Shown: positions 1 through 13,900, counted from the first letter of the stretch. The stretch: DNA of 64,000 bases from Vespula vulgaris (GCF_905475345.1 NC_066608.1:3757501-3821500); one strand, 5' to 3'. Notes: generated from the letters alone by a model not told the origin. Numbers and translations: made by a program.

Positions 1-127
1 GTGTTTTAATATAGCGTAGTCTAACAATTTATCGTTTATTAATCGTGGCTGATCGCATTATATATTATATTCGATTTTTATTTAAATCGTATGTTTTGGA
101 TCATACATTTATGCTCTTCATAATCGT

Positions 128-151
128 ACACACACACATACACACACACAA
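128..151. repeat. (CA)n microsatellite
   Basis: About 12 CA dinucleotides with one CATA interruption. Confidence 0.85.
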
Positions 152-206
152 AAGAATATACAAATGTATATATCCCTGAGGGATATTAATTTATTGGTAC
201 TAACAC

Positions 207-262
207 TATATATATATATATAATACTATATACTACATATAGTATTTTATATATATATATAT
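207..262. repeat. (AT)n dyad
   Basis: Two TA-dinucleotide runs flank a short centre. TATAATACTATA on the left mirrors TATAGTATTTTATA on the right, so the tract can fold into an A+T-only hairpin. Confidence 0.7.
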
Positions 263-1848
263 CTCACATACACGTTGTACATGTGAACTCGCGAATAAAC
301 ATGTATATGTACATACATTTGTCGTACATATCATATTCTCAAAATTAAAGCATTTTTTGTCACATTGGCGAATAGTATCCTGTTTCGTCCGGGACTGTTT
401 TTGTCAAGTGGTATATAATACGTAAATAAAGCAGCGAATGCGTAAGATGAGTGTGTAAGTGCGTGGGAAAAAAATAGTAAGATTTAAAAACAAGAAAGGG
501 CATTTTGTAGAGCTTGTGTTATCGTTGAAAGAGTATTATATTACCGTTTATAAGTTATAACACATATCACATTTACGTGACATATATTATATGTAATATG
601 TATTTACATTTTACAGTTATTTTTATTATATTACAGAATTTTATAATATACAAAATGTTATGAATCGACGAAGATGGAACACAGAGTACAGTGAAATCGT
701 ATTATATTTTGCTGTTTTTCATATATAGTCAAGGGAAGTTGTGTATCTAGTAAAAAAAAAATCAAGTAAGTTCTGGCTTATGAGGGTACGTTAAATATGG
801 ATAAACATCCTATTATTATATTCTAGGAAATGGTATGTTCTTGAAAATTTTTTTTGTATACGAAGTTACGAAATTAAAGCGAAGATGGATATATAGGTGA
901 CCTCTCCTTTTCAGAATAATATGATACCTACAAGTGATAACACACTTGGCAGTTCTCCTGTGTGTAAGTAATATTATTTTCGTATTAAATATTCCAGTGA
1001 AAATTAAACTGTATTTTATTTTAGAATTATTAATAATTACCATAAATATTAATAATTGCGCTATGAATTTTTACTATAAAATTAGTGTCGTGAATATTAT
1101 TAATATTTTATAGATAATACTGTTATTCGTTGTATATTGTTCATTAATTTTTTTTATTACAGTTATGTTTTTGTATATTTCATTGTTACTTTTTATTAGT
1201 AATAACTCGAGTAACCTTTGTTTATTTTTTTAACTATATACTTTTTAACGATTTTTTTGTATTGTGTAATCATACTGATGGTGTGTTTCTATTCTTTTTT
1301 CAGATTATGATTGCAGTTGTTCTTACAACCATAGATATATCGATCTTTATTTCGATAAAATAAAAGAAGATTTGTAAAGTAGATTTGTTGTTAATATTGT
1401 TCCGATTAATTTAAATTTGTTTGTGTTTTATGATTTTAAATATCTTTTAGGAGTATGTGCATATGAATAATCTGCGTGCAAAGCAATCATAGAATCAATG
1501 TTTATTCGTGTAAAATTTTATTTATTCTTTTTTTCTTATAGTTAGGCTATAGATACTTATATATAGAACAAACAATAGATACTCGCGAATTAATTGCATT
1601 GTTTGCTTCTTAATTATTAAATAATTATCGTATTACTGCATCATGGAAGATAATCAAAAATGTAGTACACTTCATCTATAAAATAATAGTGGTAAGTAAA
1701 TCTTTAAATTTGATAACTAATATAATTTTACAATTTTTTTTTATTACGATAAATTTAATAAAAATATTTTCCAACTCTTTTTCAGATCATCATTGCATTG
1801 TCGTTAAGTCAATATCATTATTACAAATTCAATCTAATGAATTTTCAA

Positions 1849-1933
1849 CCTACGTTGTAAAATGAAATAAATTTTGGACCTATTACGGATCAGTTTATTA
1901 TCGATCCTATTACGGATCGATTTACAACGTGGG
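1849..1933. repeat. Inverted repeat with internal direct repeat
   Basis: CCTACGTTGTAAA at 1849-1861 is the reverse complement of TTTACAACGTGGG at 1921-1933 with one mismatch. The loop holds CCTATTACGGATC twice. It resembles a short palindromic repeat or MITE remnant, but no family is recognised. Confidence 0.55.
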
Positions 1934-4306
1934 CGGGTTTTGGAGCCTTTGGGGATCTTCTTAAGTAGTGAGTGAACACATTTAAGTCCCTCCAGTACTT
2001 ATCATGTCGAGGATGAAAGATTCTACTTGACACGAGTTACTGGTTGTAATTTTTTCAGTAAATTATCGATGAACATGATCATTAATCATTCTTCTTTTAG
2101 ATTTACTCATGAATAATACAGTTTTTATTGTTTTTTTATTGTGCATGTTTAGTTTCATTAGTTTGGGATAGTATCTTCTTATATTAGAGTTATTTAATTA
2201 GTCATGCAATTAAATAACTTCTTGCAGTGTAATTTAAGTGTGATTGGTTCTGTCACAATTGGTGACGAAATCGCTCATGCATTGGCGTTTGCAGTATTGC
2301 GACTATGCGCACTAGAACGTGTGTCGATTATATGGATATAGTCTGACATTCATTATTATAAAAACCATAAAATCTAATTAATTTTAATAAACATTTTTGC
2401 ATGCATTTAAATGTTATAATCAGTTATAACAAATCAGATAATTTCAAGATCTTTAGATGTAACAATCAACAACAATTCTTATAGTGAAATGAAATAATTT
2501 TTTAGCCTAGAAATAAGAAACATGCATATTAATAACATTTTATTTCAATTTGTGAAGAGATGTTTATTTTACATTACTAACGTTTAGAAAAAAACGTAGA
2601 GAATTAATCTTTACATTGTGTGATATCTTTCGATGCAGTATAGTGCATCTAATATATCTTTTGTATTCCCATGTTGTTTCATTGCATTTCTTATGTTTTT
2701 TACAAACTATAAGTTCTTAATGGTTTTTTGTTATTGTCGAGTTTATATGCTTTGAAAAGTGAGCCTAATATTGCATCTATTTTTTTTTTATTTCAAAGCT
2801 ATATTCTCCCCTTTTTAATTTTGTTTCAATAAAATCTTTCGGTATATTGCTTTTATTAGAACGCATAGTTCCAATGATATGTGTCTTATTTTTAATTAAT
2901 GTTAGAAACAGTTCAGGCAACACATACTAATTTTCAATATATAAAATAATTTATTCAAAATTGACTTATGATAATTCCATATTTTCAAGAATACTACTAT
3001 TAGAATTTAATTTGTCATTATCTGTATATATCTTAAAATGATAACAATAATCTGACGCTGATTCTCATCATTTATAAATTATTATGCCAAATCTCTTCAG
3101 GTTGGATTAAATTGTTTATATGGAATGTCTCTTAAATTGCATTAATTGGCGATTTTGTAATGTTTTGTTTTTTTTCCGAGTTATTATTATGCCTAATATA
3201 ATTTTTTTCATAACAATTTACAGGAATTTAAATCGCGTCACGATTTTTCTTATTTTATTTTCATTATTTTACTTACATTTATATTATATGTTTAGCAAAA
3301 TGATTCGTTTTCGATACAATAATTTTTTGAAATATATTAAATGTCGTATTAAAAAGATATAATCTACTCTAGTTTTTATTTAACTAGCCTAAACTAGTTA
3401 ATCTAATGCCAGAAATCTCTCGGTATTATAGTATTTTTTTTATAACCCTACCTGGAAGATAAGGTTAGCTAAACTCGAATAATGTACTCTTGTGGTTAAT
3501 AAGGATATAATTAACTCCTGCTTTATGATTTACTTTCAAAAAAACGTAGATGTGCAGACAGGAATTTAAGGCAGAATTTAATTTAGGGCAACTCTTTGTT
3601 TGGAATTATCACAAAATAAAATAAAAATATTTCAATTTTTATTGAATATATATACTTACTGACTAAAATTAAGAAACAAAGTAATTGTTCAATTTTATAC
3701 AATATTCTTTATCTTGCGAAATAGCTTAATATTAAAAATAGCATAATGAAGTAGCATGATGTGTGAAATATTATCTTGTTATTTTTAGTTTCAATTTATG
3801 TATTTCGGAAAATAAAGAATATATAAAAATGGGCGAAGAATTACTTTGTTTCTTAATTTTGTCAGTAAATCTATATATAAATGTGGACACTATTTTATTT
3901 GTGATAGAATAGATTAATAAAGTAATAATAATAATAATAAATAAACATTGAAAAATATTCTCTTTAACTAACAATGAAGTTAAGAAAAAAAAACAAATTT
4001 TTTGATTTAATAGAAATTATTACGAATAAAATTAACTATTTAAATTTCTTTTTAATATTGCTCATTTTTTTATAATAATTATCAGTAATTAATATTCTTG
4101 AAGTGTGTGTGATAGTTCTCGACATACTCATGCAAATCTTTGTCATACTTTTCGGCATACTTTATAAAATTATATTCTATATTGAGCTCTTTTAGATGGA
4201 TAAAACTCGAACGTTCTTTATATTGTATAAATAATTCATCAATAGTCATATCACATTTTAATGTATAACATTACCGGAATCGATTATTCAGTAAGTTACT
4301 ACTATC

Positions 4307-4341
4307 GTACGTGCGTGCATGCGTGCGCGCACGTGTGTATG
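4307..4341. repeat. Alternating purine-pyrimidine tract
   Basis: A GT/GC-rich alternating tract (GTACGTGCGTGCATGCGTGC and onward) with some capacity for Z-DNA. Confidence 0.7.
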
Positions 4342-4590
4342 TTGTTACGTGCAACTACACATTAAAAGAAAAAGAACTTTAATTTCAAAACAAAAACAAC
4401 TTATTTACAATTAATAGCTTTACAATCTTTTTTAAGGAAATAAAGAGATAATTTGGAACGTTCGCAAGTTACTTTTTAGACAGAATTCCCTTAGAAGACA
4501 ACCGATAACCTACTGTCAAAATTTTCTGGGTACCTAGAAACGGTTTTTTAATTTCGAATTCACTCTAAACTCCTCTAGGTCGTCTTGTAA

Positions 4591-4609
4591 ATATATATAT
4601 ATATATATA
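4591..4609. repeat. (AT)n microsatellite
   Basis: A run of about nine AT dinucleotides. Confidence 0.85.
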
Positions 4610-5129
4610 ATTTTTTTTTACAAGTCAGAACAAATTTATATGATCTTTAAACTATATAATATAAAACTTAAAACATTTAAATATATGGCGGTCGTCGCCC
4701 GTCAAAGTCGAATTCGGCAGAAAATATGCGTGGATGAGATTCGTCATTTCCATTTAAGGGGTTAAGATAAACTTTTTCATCTTTATTTTTTACTCTCAGG
4801 TCTATCCAAGACCGTCTTTTGTTCTTTTTTCTCTTTGCTCGATCTGCTCAATATTGTCTTCTATCGTCTTTATTCTTTGATCTATTGGCCTATTCGAGGC
4901 TACCCTCGTCCTCTTTTTTTCCACGTCTTCTCCGTCGTACCTATTCTCACTCATTTTGTGTACACGCAATCGGAAATTCCGATCGCTCTTTGTCCTATTC
5001 GTTATTTATCTCGCTGCACTTCCATCTCATTCTCATTCCCAGTATCTCAACTTTTCTCTTCGTTTGATAAACAAACGCACCTCGCAAAGAATAGATAATA
5101 TTCTCGTTCAACTGTCAATTGACTTATCA

Positions 5130-5178
5130 CACACGCTCACGCACACGTACGTACACATGCACACGCATGCAGCATACA
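5130..5178. repeat. CA/CG-rich alternating tract
   Basis: Imperfect ACACGCTCACGCACACGTAC-type tract next to the C+T-rich stretch. Simple-sequence in character. Confidence 0.6.
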
Positions 5179-5879
5179 CTAACGCTAAAATCTTCCATAT
5201 TTTTGTTCAATTGTATAATTCTAGATCTTTGGTTTATTATTTTTTACTTGATCTAAATTCATTGATCTGATGATTGGAAGCTACTATCTTTTTCATTATC
5301 GGTATCGATATATCCTCACTAATTACTAATTGTTTTGCACAATTTCTTGTTATGCCGCTATAATCAAATATGTCACTATACTTATTATTGTCGGTACTAA
5401 TCGTACCGAGATTTTCTTTTTATTTCTTGAACTGGTCAAATGATCGGTTTTGAAATAAAAATTATATTTTATCAAACTGTATGTATGTAATAGTAAATTT
5501 AATATAGGAAATAATAAATAAAACAATTTGTAGATAATGGTAAAAGAAATTATCTATTTTTCATCATAATTTTCAAGAAGAATAAAGAACAAATATTAAT
5601 ACATGTTTTCCTTTAGTTAGAACTAAATGGTAGATGTTTCAATGTGATCAGCTTATTTTTTACAGACTATAGGTTTTTTACTCTGCATTTTTCATAAACA
5701 TATTTTCTAAGCTCATTGCAGATTTTAGATACTTTAATATCCTTATAATATCTTAGTTGGTACGTTTTCCGTACATATGTATTATTACTTGTATTTGTTG
5801 TATGTTTATGTATATGTTTTATTACTTGTATTTGTTGGATGTTTTCTGTATGTTTTGTTATTCTTGTTTTCGTAATTCT

Positions 5880-7840
5880 TAGTATATCATGGTAAGTTTT
5901 TCTGTTAGTCGGAACAAGAATTCATGTCTTCTATTGTTCTTTTGTACCGATTTCATGCAGTTGCACCAGCTAATCAAGTATATTAAAAAATATTTGGAGG
6001 TGATGTCTGTAAGATTTAGATTTCACATTATATTTTCTCGATATTTGATCAGTTATGTCTACATTGAATTTAGTACTATTATAGTAAGTAATGTTTCAGA
6101 TATACGCTGAGGAATATGTGTAGTGTAATTTAGTACATATACTCTCTTGTTTCGTTTTATATATTGTCAGACTACAATTAGCTGATTTATAAAGTTTTGT
6201 TGAAAAAAGTGCCATATTATCTTCTTTTTGTTTTACAAATTTTGGCAATTCTTTTCTGTTTTGCCAAATAGTTCCAACTAATGTTATATTTTTTTTCTAG
6301 AAGTTTTGTCATTAATAATATATTCGTAAAAGAATCAACCATCGCAATATTTTCTCCACATCCTGAGTACCCGGATTGATCAATTTTTCAAATTCATTAA
6401 GCGATCGATAATTTTCTCTAAAAAAAAAAAGAAATATATTTTCTACTACTATCTTTATTTACTATTAACATTCGCTAATGCTGATGTTACTTAATCTTAA
6501 CTAACGCTAGTGTAACGCTAGCTTAATCAAAATTTTATTCCAAATTTATCAGGTTTATCTGGCATATGTTGTATGAATCTGCACTTAACTTTAGTCGGAA
6601 ACAGTTGTTCATTAACGATAAGATTCATAGCCGGCTTTTGTAACAATTTTAGCTATTTTCAATAAATTTATTCTAAATTTCAGAAATTAATGCAAATTCA
6701 GTTTCTAACCGTGGGCTTCGAGTACTTTTTTCATTAAATCAAATAAATTTTAAAATTTTTATAAAATGGTTCTTGGTCATTGTGTTTGGAAAAATGCTTT
6801 TCTTATTCCACAAATATAAAATGTTTACATTTTTTTCCTCATATGCACTACGTACGTACAAAATAACAAGAAATGTTGGGGAAAGATGTTCATGTAATAG
6901 ATTTTACGTAATGTCTAATATTCAATTTAGTTTCGAATTTTGTGCATTGTCGTATGAATTCAATAATAATATTGAACGCAAATGCAGTTCTTACTTGAGA
7001 TTTTGTTTCGAATATATTGTTATATTCGTTAGATTTGATACTTATCTGAAAGTAGTGATGTAATGGCCTTTCAAATCTTGAATCCTCTTGTATTTCTTCT
7101 CGAACGGCTCCATCAATAGCAACTTTACTGTCTTGGTCATTTTCTTCATTCTCATTTTCAAAACTTGACGGAAATCTTTTCTTTTATCTCCTATGTCTGT
7201 TTAAAATGTTCCTTTTTTCATCCTTCTTATTTAAGGATTCATTCATAAGTGTTGAATAAATTATATCTAATTTGAATTTGGTCATTTTCAATTTAAAAAG
7301 ATTCTTTTTCATCGTCTCTTAAACTCTTCGTCTATATTGTTTGTCTTTTCCAATACCTTTTTTATTGAACGTCTTGACATGTTTAGGGGTAAATATTAAA
7401 AATATTAATAAATATTAGAATAATATAGTAAAATAAAATATAAGTATTAGAAGTTTTGTTCACTTTCTTTTGCTGTATTATCTTCACGCTGCGATTTTGT
7501 TTGGAACTTTCAAAATTATACTGCCTTTCTATGTAGCAGTATGTACGATAATAATATTCGAGAATAGTTTGAATGATTTTCCTCAGATTAAGCCTCAAAT
7601 GCACAGTTTGGTGTCGGTTTTTCAAACAGTCACTTGACCGATTGCAGTAAATAAGACAAGGTATATATTTTTCTCAGAATAAACAAAACAAAAGCAAGCA
7701 TAAATATTGAAAAGATTAGTAAATGGATATTATAGCAATTGTTGTAAAGTGAAATTGAGAAAAATAGTAACAGTGAATGTAGAATTTTTATTTAAAATCC
7801 AAAATCGATCATTGAACAACCGTGGTATGATTAATGTTAA
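5880..7840 (-). mobile_element. Decayed piggyBac-like element, family A, copy 1
   Basis: The element is read on the minus strand. The right end, ATCATTGAACAACCGTGGTA then GATTAATGTTAA at 7,809-7,840, matches the end of the better copy at 62.33 kb (ATCATTTGACCGCGCGTGGT then AGGTTTAGTGTTAA) and finishes in the piggyBac target TTAA. The left end could not be fixed; homology is lost somewhere near 5.4-5.9 kb. The interior aligns along its length with the copy at 59.96-62.33 kb. Confidence 0.75.
5930..7380 (-). pseudogene. piggyBac family A transposase, broken
   Basis: This is a DDE transposase remnant of the piggyBac (DDE_Tnp_1_7) family, which cuts and pastes at TTAA. The start codon is at 7,380 on the minus strand: the peptide MSRRSIKKVLEKTNNIDEE parallels MSRHSRNINLLDKINNIDEG in the copy starting at 61,757. 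Further along, TLVGTIWQNRKELPKF (about 6,240-6,290) is the strand after the second catalytic Asp. The stretch at 6,010-6,080 aligns at the DNA level with the third catalytic region of the better copy. Many stops and frameshifts are present, so no active protein is possible. The plus-strand frames here are shadows of it. Confidence 0.75.
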
Positions 7841-8236
7841 AAACATTTAGACGATCATTATCTGCAATATTAACTTTTACTATTTTACTATTTGCGATTG
7901 TCACTTGAGAAGCACACTCTTCCTTCCTCTTATTTCTTTTTAAAAAGATGATATGAGGTTTCTTTTAAATATATTTAAAAAAATATAGTAGAGAATAATA
8001 ATATGATTAATATTTTACAATACAATACAATTATTATGTTAGAAGATGATATGGTATCGCATCTGTGAAAATTAAACCACGGTTCTCATTCGTAATTTCA
8101 TGTTTGACTCCTGAAGATCGATTCACATATTTCAGTTCAATCTTAGTACCATTTGCGTTTCATCGCCGTAACGTTACTACAGTTTAATTTCAGTAACATG
8201 TATACACATATCAATAATATATTATATAATATACTA

Positions 8237-8350
8237 TCAGTTAGATTTTACTCTATGGACACCAACAACATAAAAAGTAGGAATGAGCGGAACAATCGAA
8301 AATTTCCTTTGTAATATTGAAAGAAAGATTGTTGATAACTTGTCCATGAT
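8237..8350. repeat. Dispersed repeat, copy 1
   Basis: The segment from TATGGACACC to TTGTCCAT resembles 9,689-9,794: both share AAAAGTRGGA, GCGGAAYAATC, ATTGTTGATAAC and TGGAC/GTCCAT ends. It may be a short non-autonomous repeat; identity is unknown. Confidence 0.4.
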
Positions 8351-8430
8351 ATGATACAAAGACGAGAGAGAGGGGGTGGGAGGGAGAGAAAGACAGGAAG
8401 CAAATTTTTTATGACTCTCCCATAAAATTT

Positions 8431-9130
8431 TTAACATTAGGTTTACGGACGTTTTTTGTATATCTATTTCTACGGATGTCTGTCAGATTGACTGGTAAGG
8501 AAACCACGTATTGTGTATGTATGTGTGTGTAAATGATTAATTTAATTAAAAAAAAGTAGAATATTAACAGACTTTATTTATACAATATTAACAGATTTAA
8601 TTAACTTATATAAACTTATAGAAACTTTTACTATACGAACTGCTAATTGATTCATTCTCTTATTCGCTGATAATTTCTTCGGCTAATTAAAATATGAAAT
8701 TTTTTGAATATTTTAGAATCTATGCATTTTTTGTACAATATCCAGACATTTTTGACTATCAAATCCAAAATATCGTAAAAAACTTGAAAAAGCCATCGAA
8801 AAGACCCTGCTTCATCCTGTATTTATGCGCCATTTGGTCCACTACATTTACTCCAAATTTGATCTTATTGTAACATCTAATTGTTTTTGGACATTTTGTA
8901 ATTATGATTAACTTTCAAAAATGTATGTTTTGTGTTTAGTACCGATATTTTTATTTTTGATTTACTCTGATAAATGGTGAGAATGCAGTTGTCTGATTTA
9001 TAATAGTAGTAAGAAAAACAGAGTTATTTTATTTTTGCATGCTTTTACTGAATTTAATAATTTTCTCTTGTACATCTAGATGGTTCCAACCAAAGTTGTT
9101 TTTTGTGCATGTAATTATTTTGTTGCAAAA
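8431..9130 (-). pseudogene. piggyBac family A remnant, copy 2
   Basis: The left end TTAACATTAGGTTTACGGAC at 8,431 resembles the family A left end TTAACATTAAACTTATCGGC at 59,960. DNA at 8,830-8,900 aligns with 60,470-60,530, and the minus strand at about 9,050-9,090 reads LVGTI, stop, MYKRKLLNS, matching LVRTIRRNKRELPKL of the better copy. The N-terminal half and right end are not recognisable. The piece is heavily decayed and non-functional. Confidence 0.6.
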
Positions 9131-9690
9131 AATAATTTATAATTATATTTTTTCCTCGGCGTTAACGTCTTTTACATTATTCAGTTGTAACATACAATAT
9201 TCATTCTGTTGTTCCCATTGTTTGATGGAAAATAATTTTTAAAACTATTATAGATTTCACAAACGTAAATATTATTTTTCAGTTAATAAAAGTGCCATTT
9301 CTGGCATCATTTTAATAAGATTTTGCTGATGATCAGTTACTCATAGTATTTTTTATGGAATATTAAACATGTCAAAAAATAAAAAACCTTTTCATCGGAT
9401 TTACTTTTTTTTTATTATTAGAAAGGTAAAAACCCATCGCAAAATCGTGAAAAAATTTGTCCTTTATATGGGGTCATAGAATGTTGTAGAAGATTAAACA
9501 TGCAGAAAGTGATTTTAGAGAGGAAAATTTTGATGTTAAAAAGTATTTTATAAAATAGGTTAGGACTAACATTTAGCAAGAAAATTTTATTAAAAAGACA
9601 GCTGAAATGTCATTTTTAAATGAAAAATAATATTTGTGCGTATGAAGTTGATAACGGTACAAAACGGATATGTTCTAAGATACTACTTTG
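9131..9690. other. Unassigned A+T-rich stretch
   Basis: Probably the rest of a decayed repeat. I see no coding signature. Confidence 0.4.
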
Positions 9691-9794
9691 TGGACTTCGA
9701 GAGCGTTAAAAGTGGGATACGCGGAATAATCAAAAATTAGACAAAAGACATCATTAGAATTTAGTCCAAAAACATCGTTGATAACGATGGACAT
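9689..9794. repeat. Dispersed repeat, copy 2
   Basis: Partner of the repeat at 8,237-8,350; see that entry. Confidence 0.4.
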
Positions 9795-9883
9795 AGAGTA
9801 AATATGACGGATTGGTAGTTGAATTAAGACTACACGGAAATGCGTGAATTTGTATATTTAAATTACTTACAATAATGTCAAAA

Positions 9884-9999
9884 TCATTTTGAATTATTGG
9901 AGCGGAAACGAAGCAGAGACAGAACGAGACGGAGTGAAATGGAGTAGAGACAAAATGGAAACGGAACGGAAACTGAATTTAAATGAGTGAAACGATCGT
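9884..9999. repeat. Purine-rich GGAAACGGA-type degenerate repeat
   Basis: Several degenerate copies of a GGARYGGAG / AGACGGAGTG motif run from 9,895 to 9,975 just before the X repeat. It is simple-sequence-like. Confidence 0.4.
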
Positions 10000-10610
10000 A
10001 TGACGAGCCTGACTCGTCCTTTTTACGCTTGGCTCGATATACGTACCATGAATCTGATTCATACTTTTTATTAAGATGCATTTCGTCGAGATTGATTTAA
10101 TTCGTCGAGATTAAGTTGACAAAATACGAGGTGTCACTTAAGATTTGCTATTAATGATTGCAGCGACATGTAAACCAGTTTATTAAGAAGCAATAAAGTT
10201 TTACGTGAGCGACAGAACGAGTCTGAGGGATAAAATAGCAGCTGGAGCGTTTTTAGGATTTCTAAGACGAGATAAGAAAGAGAAAAGAAGTGGACTTCGG
10301 ATTACGGATAGTTCGTTAGTAGTTTGACTGTTCGGAAATAATAAACTATTACCGTGTACACAAGAATTTTAAGATAAAGAATGGATAGGGTATGGTATTA
10401 CGTTTGGTTCAATATTTGTAGTATGAATTTCACTCACATTTCTTATGTTTGATCCATAAAGAAGTATATCACGAGTCTCGTATGATATTATAGGGCAAGG
10501 GGTTATAACACGTCTGTTATTTGTGTTTGATTGCGGTATTAGTGGTAAAATCGTGTGGTCCTTTACTCGATATCTTAAAGAAAGCAAGTTATGTGGTCTA
10601 AATTGAAAAA
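10000..10610 (-). repeat. X repeat, copy A (LINE-associated)
   Basis: From TTTTTACGCTTGGCTCGATA onward this segment is nearly collinear with 18,030-18,610 and 45,886-46,340. In each place it lies on the downstream side of LINE reverse-transcriptase debris when read on the minus strand, so it may be the 3' part of that LINE or a repeat fused to it. It has no intact reading frame. Confidence 0.75.
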
Positions 10611-10639
10611 CAGATCCCGAGGTTAATTCGTATTTTGAG

Positions 10640-10900
10640 GCAATTATATAATATGCGCTTCGTTTCATATTTTAGCAATTTTTACGCATCATTCGTCGAA
10701 CCACGATTTATTTTTATGTCTTGTACAAAAACGGAGCGTAACTATCGCCCATTTTCGCTTACGTTTTTCTATTGTTTGATAATGTGTGTTATCATTCCAT
10801 TCATTTTTCTCCTTCAAAGCTGCAAATCTGTCCGTTATTTCAACCGCGTACTTTACCGCGTTCGTTATACGATCCATCTTTTCCCTCGACAAGAGTGTAC
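10640..10900 (-). pseudogene. LINE ORF2 linker fragment (endonuclease-RT linker)
   Basis: The minus-strand frame ending at 10,689 contains DRFAALKE, NDNT and, near 10,692-10,712, KNKSWFDE. These match the coding linker between the APE endonuclease and the reverse transcriptase of an arthropod non-LTR family often annotated as craniofacial development protein 2-like (from memory of the family). The homologous frame at 21,258-21,452 has NRFETLEEINEPNDNT and runs on into FKKAYDSI. This fragment is the low-coordinate edge of the 296-bp array and its first, most diverged unit. Confidence 0.65.
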
Positions 10901-13900
10901 ATTTAGCCGTTTACTTTCAATCAACTTACTATTAGTTCTGTTAGTGTTCAGACATAAAAACAAATTTTGGCGATTAAAATAATGAAATCTTTCCTGTTAA
11001 TATACATTCTTATATAAGAATTTATTTGAAATTTTCAAGTAAATAGACTGAACCTATTGTGGGCTAAATCTTTTTTTTACGTATAAAAAGATTTATGCAA
11101 CCATGGTATCATTCGATTTATCTATGTCCTCGAAGGCTATGTATTTAATCGTTATTCCGACAGCTTATTTTATCCTGTTTTCTCCCTTACTAAGACTGTA
11201 CATTTAGTCCTTCACTTTCAATCGCGTGTCTGTTTGTTATCGTCTACGTATGAAGACAAATTTTTGCAATTAAAATAATAAAAACTTCCCTTCTAGTATA
11301 CATTCTTATATTAGAATTTATTTGAAATTTTCAAGTAAATCGACTCTACTTTGTATGAGCCAAACTTTTTTCTTACGTATAAAAAGATTTATGCTACCGT
11401 GTTATCATTCGAAGCATCTATGCCCTTTAAGGGGACGTATTTATTCGTTATTTCGACCGCTTATTTAATTCAGTTTTTCCCGTTGTAAAACTGTACATTT
11501 AGTCTTTTACTTTCAATCTCCTGTCTTTTTTGTTATCGTCTACGTATGAAAACAAATTTTTGCAATTAAAATAATAAAAACTTCCCTTCTATTATACATT
11601 CTCATATAAGAATTTATTTGAAATTTTCAAATAAATCAACTCAACTTTGTATGGGGCAAATTTTTTTGTTACGTACAAAAAGATTTATGCAACCATGTTA
11701 TCATTCGATTTATCTATGTCCTCGAAGGCTATGTATTTATTTGTTATTCCGACAGCTTATTTTGTCCTGTTTTCTCACTTTTTAAGACTGTACATTTAGT
11801 CCTTCACTTTCACTCGCCTGTCCTTTCTGTTATCGTCTACGTATGAAGACAAATTTTTGCAATTAAAATAATAAAAACTTCCCTTCTAGTATACATTCTT
11901 ATATAAGAATTTATTTGAAATTTTCAAGTAAATCGACTGAACCTATTGTGGGCTAAATTTTTTTTTACGTATAAAAAGATTTATGCAACCATGTTATCAT
12001 TCCATTTATCTATGTCCTCCAAGGCTATGTATTTAATCGTTATTCCGACAGCTTATTTTATCCTGTTTTCTCCCTTACTAAGACTGTACATTTAGTCCTT
12101 CACTTTCAATCGCCTGTCTGTTTGTTATCGTCTACGTATGAAGACAAATTTTTGCAATTAAAATAATAAAAACTTCCCTTCTAGTATACATTCTTATATT
12201 AGAATTTACTTGAAATTTTCAAGTAAATCGACTCTACTTTGTATGAGCCAAACTTTTTTCTTACGTATAAAAAGATTTATGCAATCATGTTATCATTCGA
12301 TTTATCTATGTCCTGCAAGGCTATGTATTTAATCGTTATTCCGACAGCTTATTTTATCCTGTTTTCTCCCTTACTAAGACTGTACATTTAGTCCTTCACT
12401 TTCAATCGCCTGTCTGTTTGTTATCGTCTACGTATGAAGACAAATTTTTGCAATTAAAATAATAAAAACTTCCCTTCTAGTATACATTCTTATATTAGAA
12501 TTTATTTGAAATTTTCAAGTAAATCGACTCTACTTTGTATGAGCCAAACTTTTTTCTTACGTATAAAAAGATTTATGCAACCATGTTATCATTCGATTTA
12601 TCTATGTCCTGCAAGGCTATGTATTTAATCGTTATTCCGACAGCTTATTTTATCCTGTTTTCACTATTACTAAGACTGTACATTTAGTCCTTCACGTTCA
12701 ATCGCCTGTCCGTTTTGTTATCGTCTACGTATGAAAACAAATTTTGCCAATTAAGATAATGAAAACTTCCCTTCTAGTATACATTCTTATATAAGAATTT
12801 ATTTGAAATTTTCAAGTAAACCGACTGAACCTATTGTGGGCTAAATTTTTTTTTTACGTATAAAAAGATTTATGCAACCATGGTATCATTCGATTTATCT
12901 ATGTCCTCGAAGGCTATGTATTTAATCGTTATTCCGACAGCTTATTTTATCCTGTTTTCTCCCTTACTAAGACTGTACATTTAGTCCTTCACTTTCAATC
13001 GCGTGTCTGTTTGTTATCGTCTACGTATGAAGACAAATTTTTGCAATTAAAATAATAAAAACTTCCCTTCTAGTATACATTCTTATATAAGAATTTATTT
13101 GAAATTTTCAAGTAAATGGACTGAACTATGTATGGGCCAAATACTTTTCTTACATATAAAAAGATTTATGCAACCGTGCTATTATTCGAAGCATCTACCC
13201 CCTTCAAGGGGACGTATTTATTCGTTATTTCGACCGCTTATTTAATTCAGTTTTTCCCGTTGTAAAACTGTACATTTAGTCTTTTACTTTCAATCTCCTG
13301 TCTTTTTTGTTATCGTCTACGTATGAAAACAAATTTTGGCAATTAAAATAATAAAAACTTCTCTTCTAGTATACATTTTTATATTAGAATTTATTTGAAA
13401 TTTTCAAGTAAATCGACTCTACTTTGTATGAGCCAAACTTTTTTCTTACGTATAAAAAGATTTATGCAACCATGTTATCATTCGATTTATCTATGTCCTC
13501 GAAGGCTATGTATTTAATCGTTATTCCGACAGCTTATTTTATCCTGTTTTCTCCCTTACTAAGACTGTACATTTAGTCCTTCACTTTCACTCGCCTGTCC
13601 TTTCTGTTATCGTCTACGTATGAAGACAAATTTTTGCAATTAAAATAATAAAAACTTCCCTTCTAGTATACATTCTCATATAAGAATTTATTTGAAATTT
13701 TCAAGTAAATCGACTCTACTTTGTATGAGCCAAACTTTTTTCTTACGTATAAAAAGATTTATGCAACCATGTTATCATTCGATTTATCTATGTCCTGCAA
13801 GGCTATGTATTTAATCGTTATTCCGACAGCTTATTTTATCCTGTTTTCTCCCTTACTAAGACTGTACATTTAGTCCTTCACTTTCAATCGCCTGTCTGTT

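Larger units (their letters stand above)
1..5400. other. A+T-rich non-coding stretch, no gene recognised
   Basis: I see no gene here. Short frames in this stretch have no recognisable domain and are stop-rich. It contains several microsatellites and one stem-loop, listed separately, and a C+T-rich tract at about 4,790-5,060 that creates long frames on the plus strand only because of its composition. Confidence 0.6.

Noticed and set aside
4819..5270. Overlapping plus-strand frames of 82, 87 and 104 codons
   Set aside because: They lie in a C+T-rich tract that lacks stops by composition, overlap each other in different frames and show no domain.
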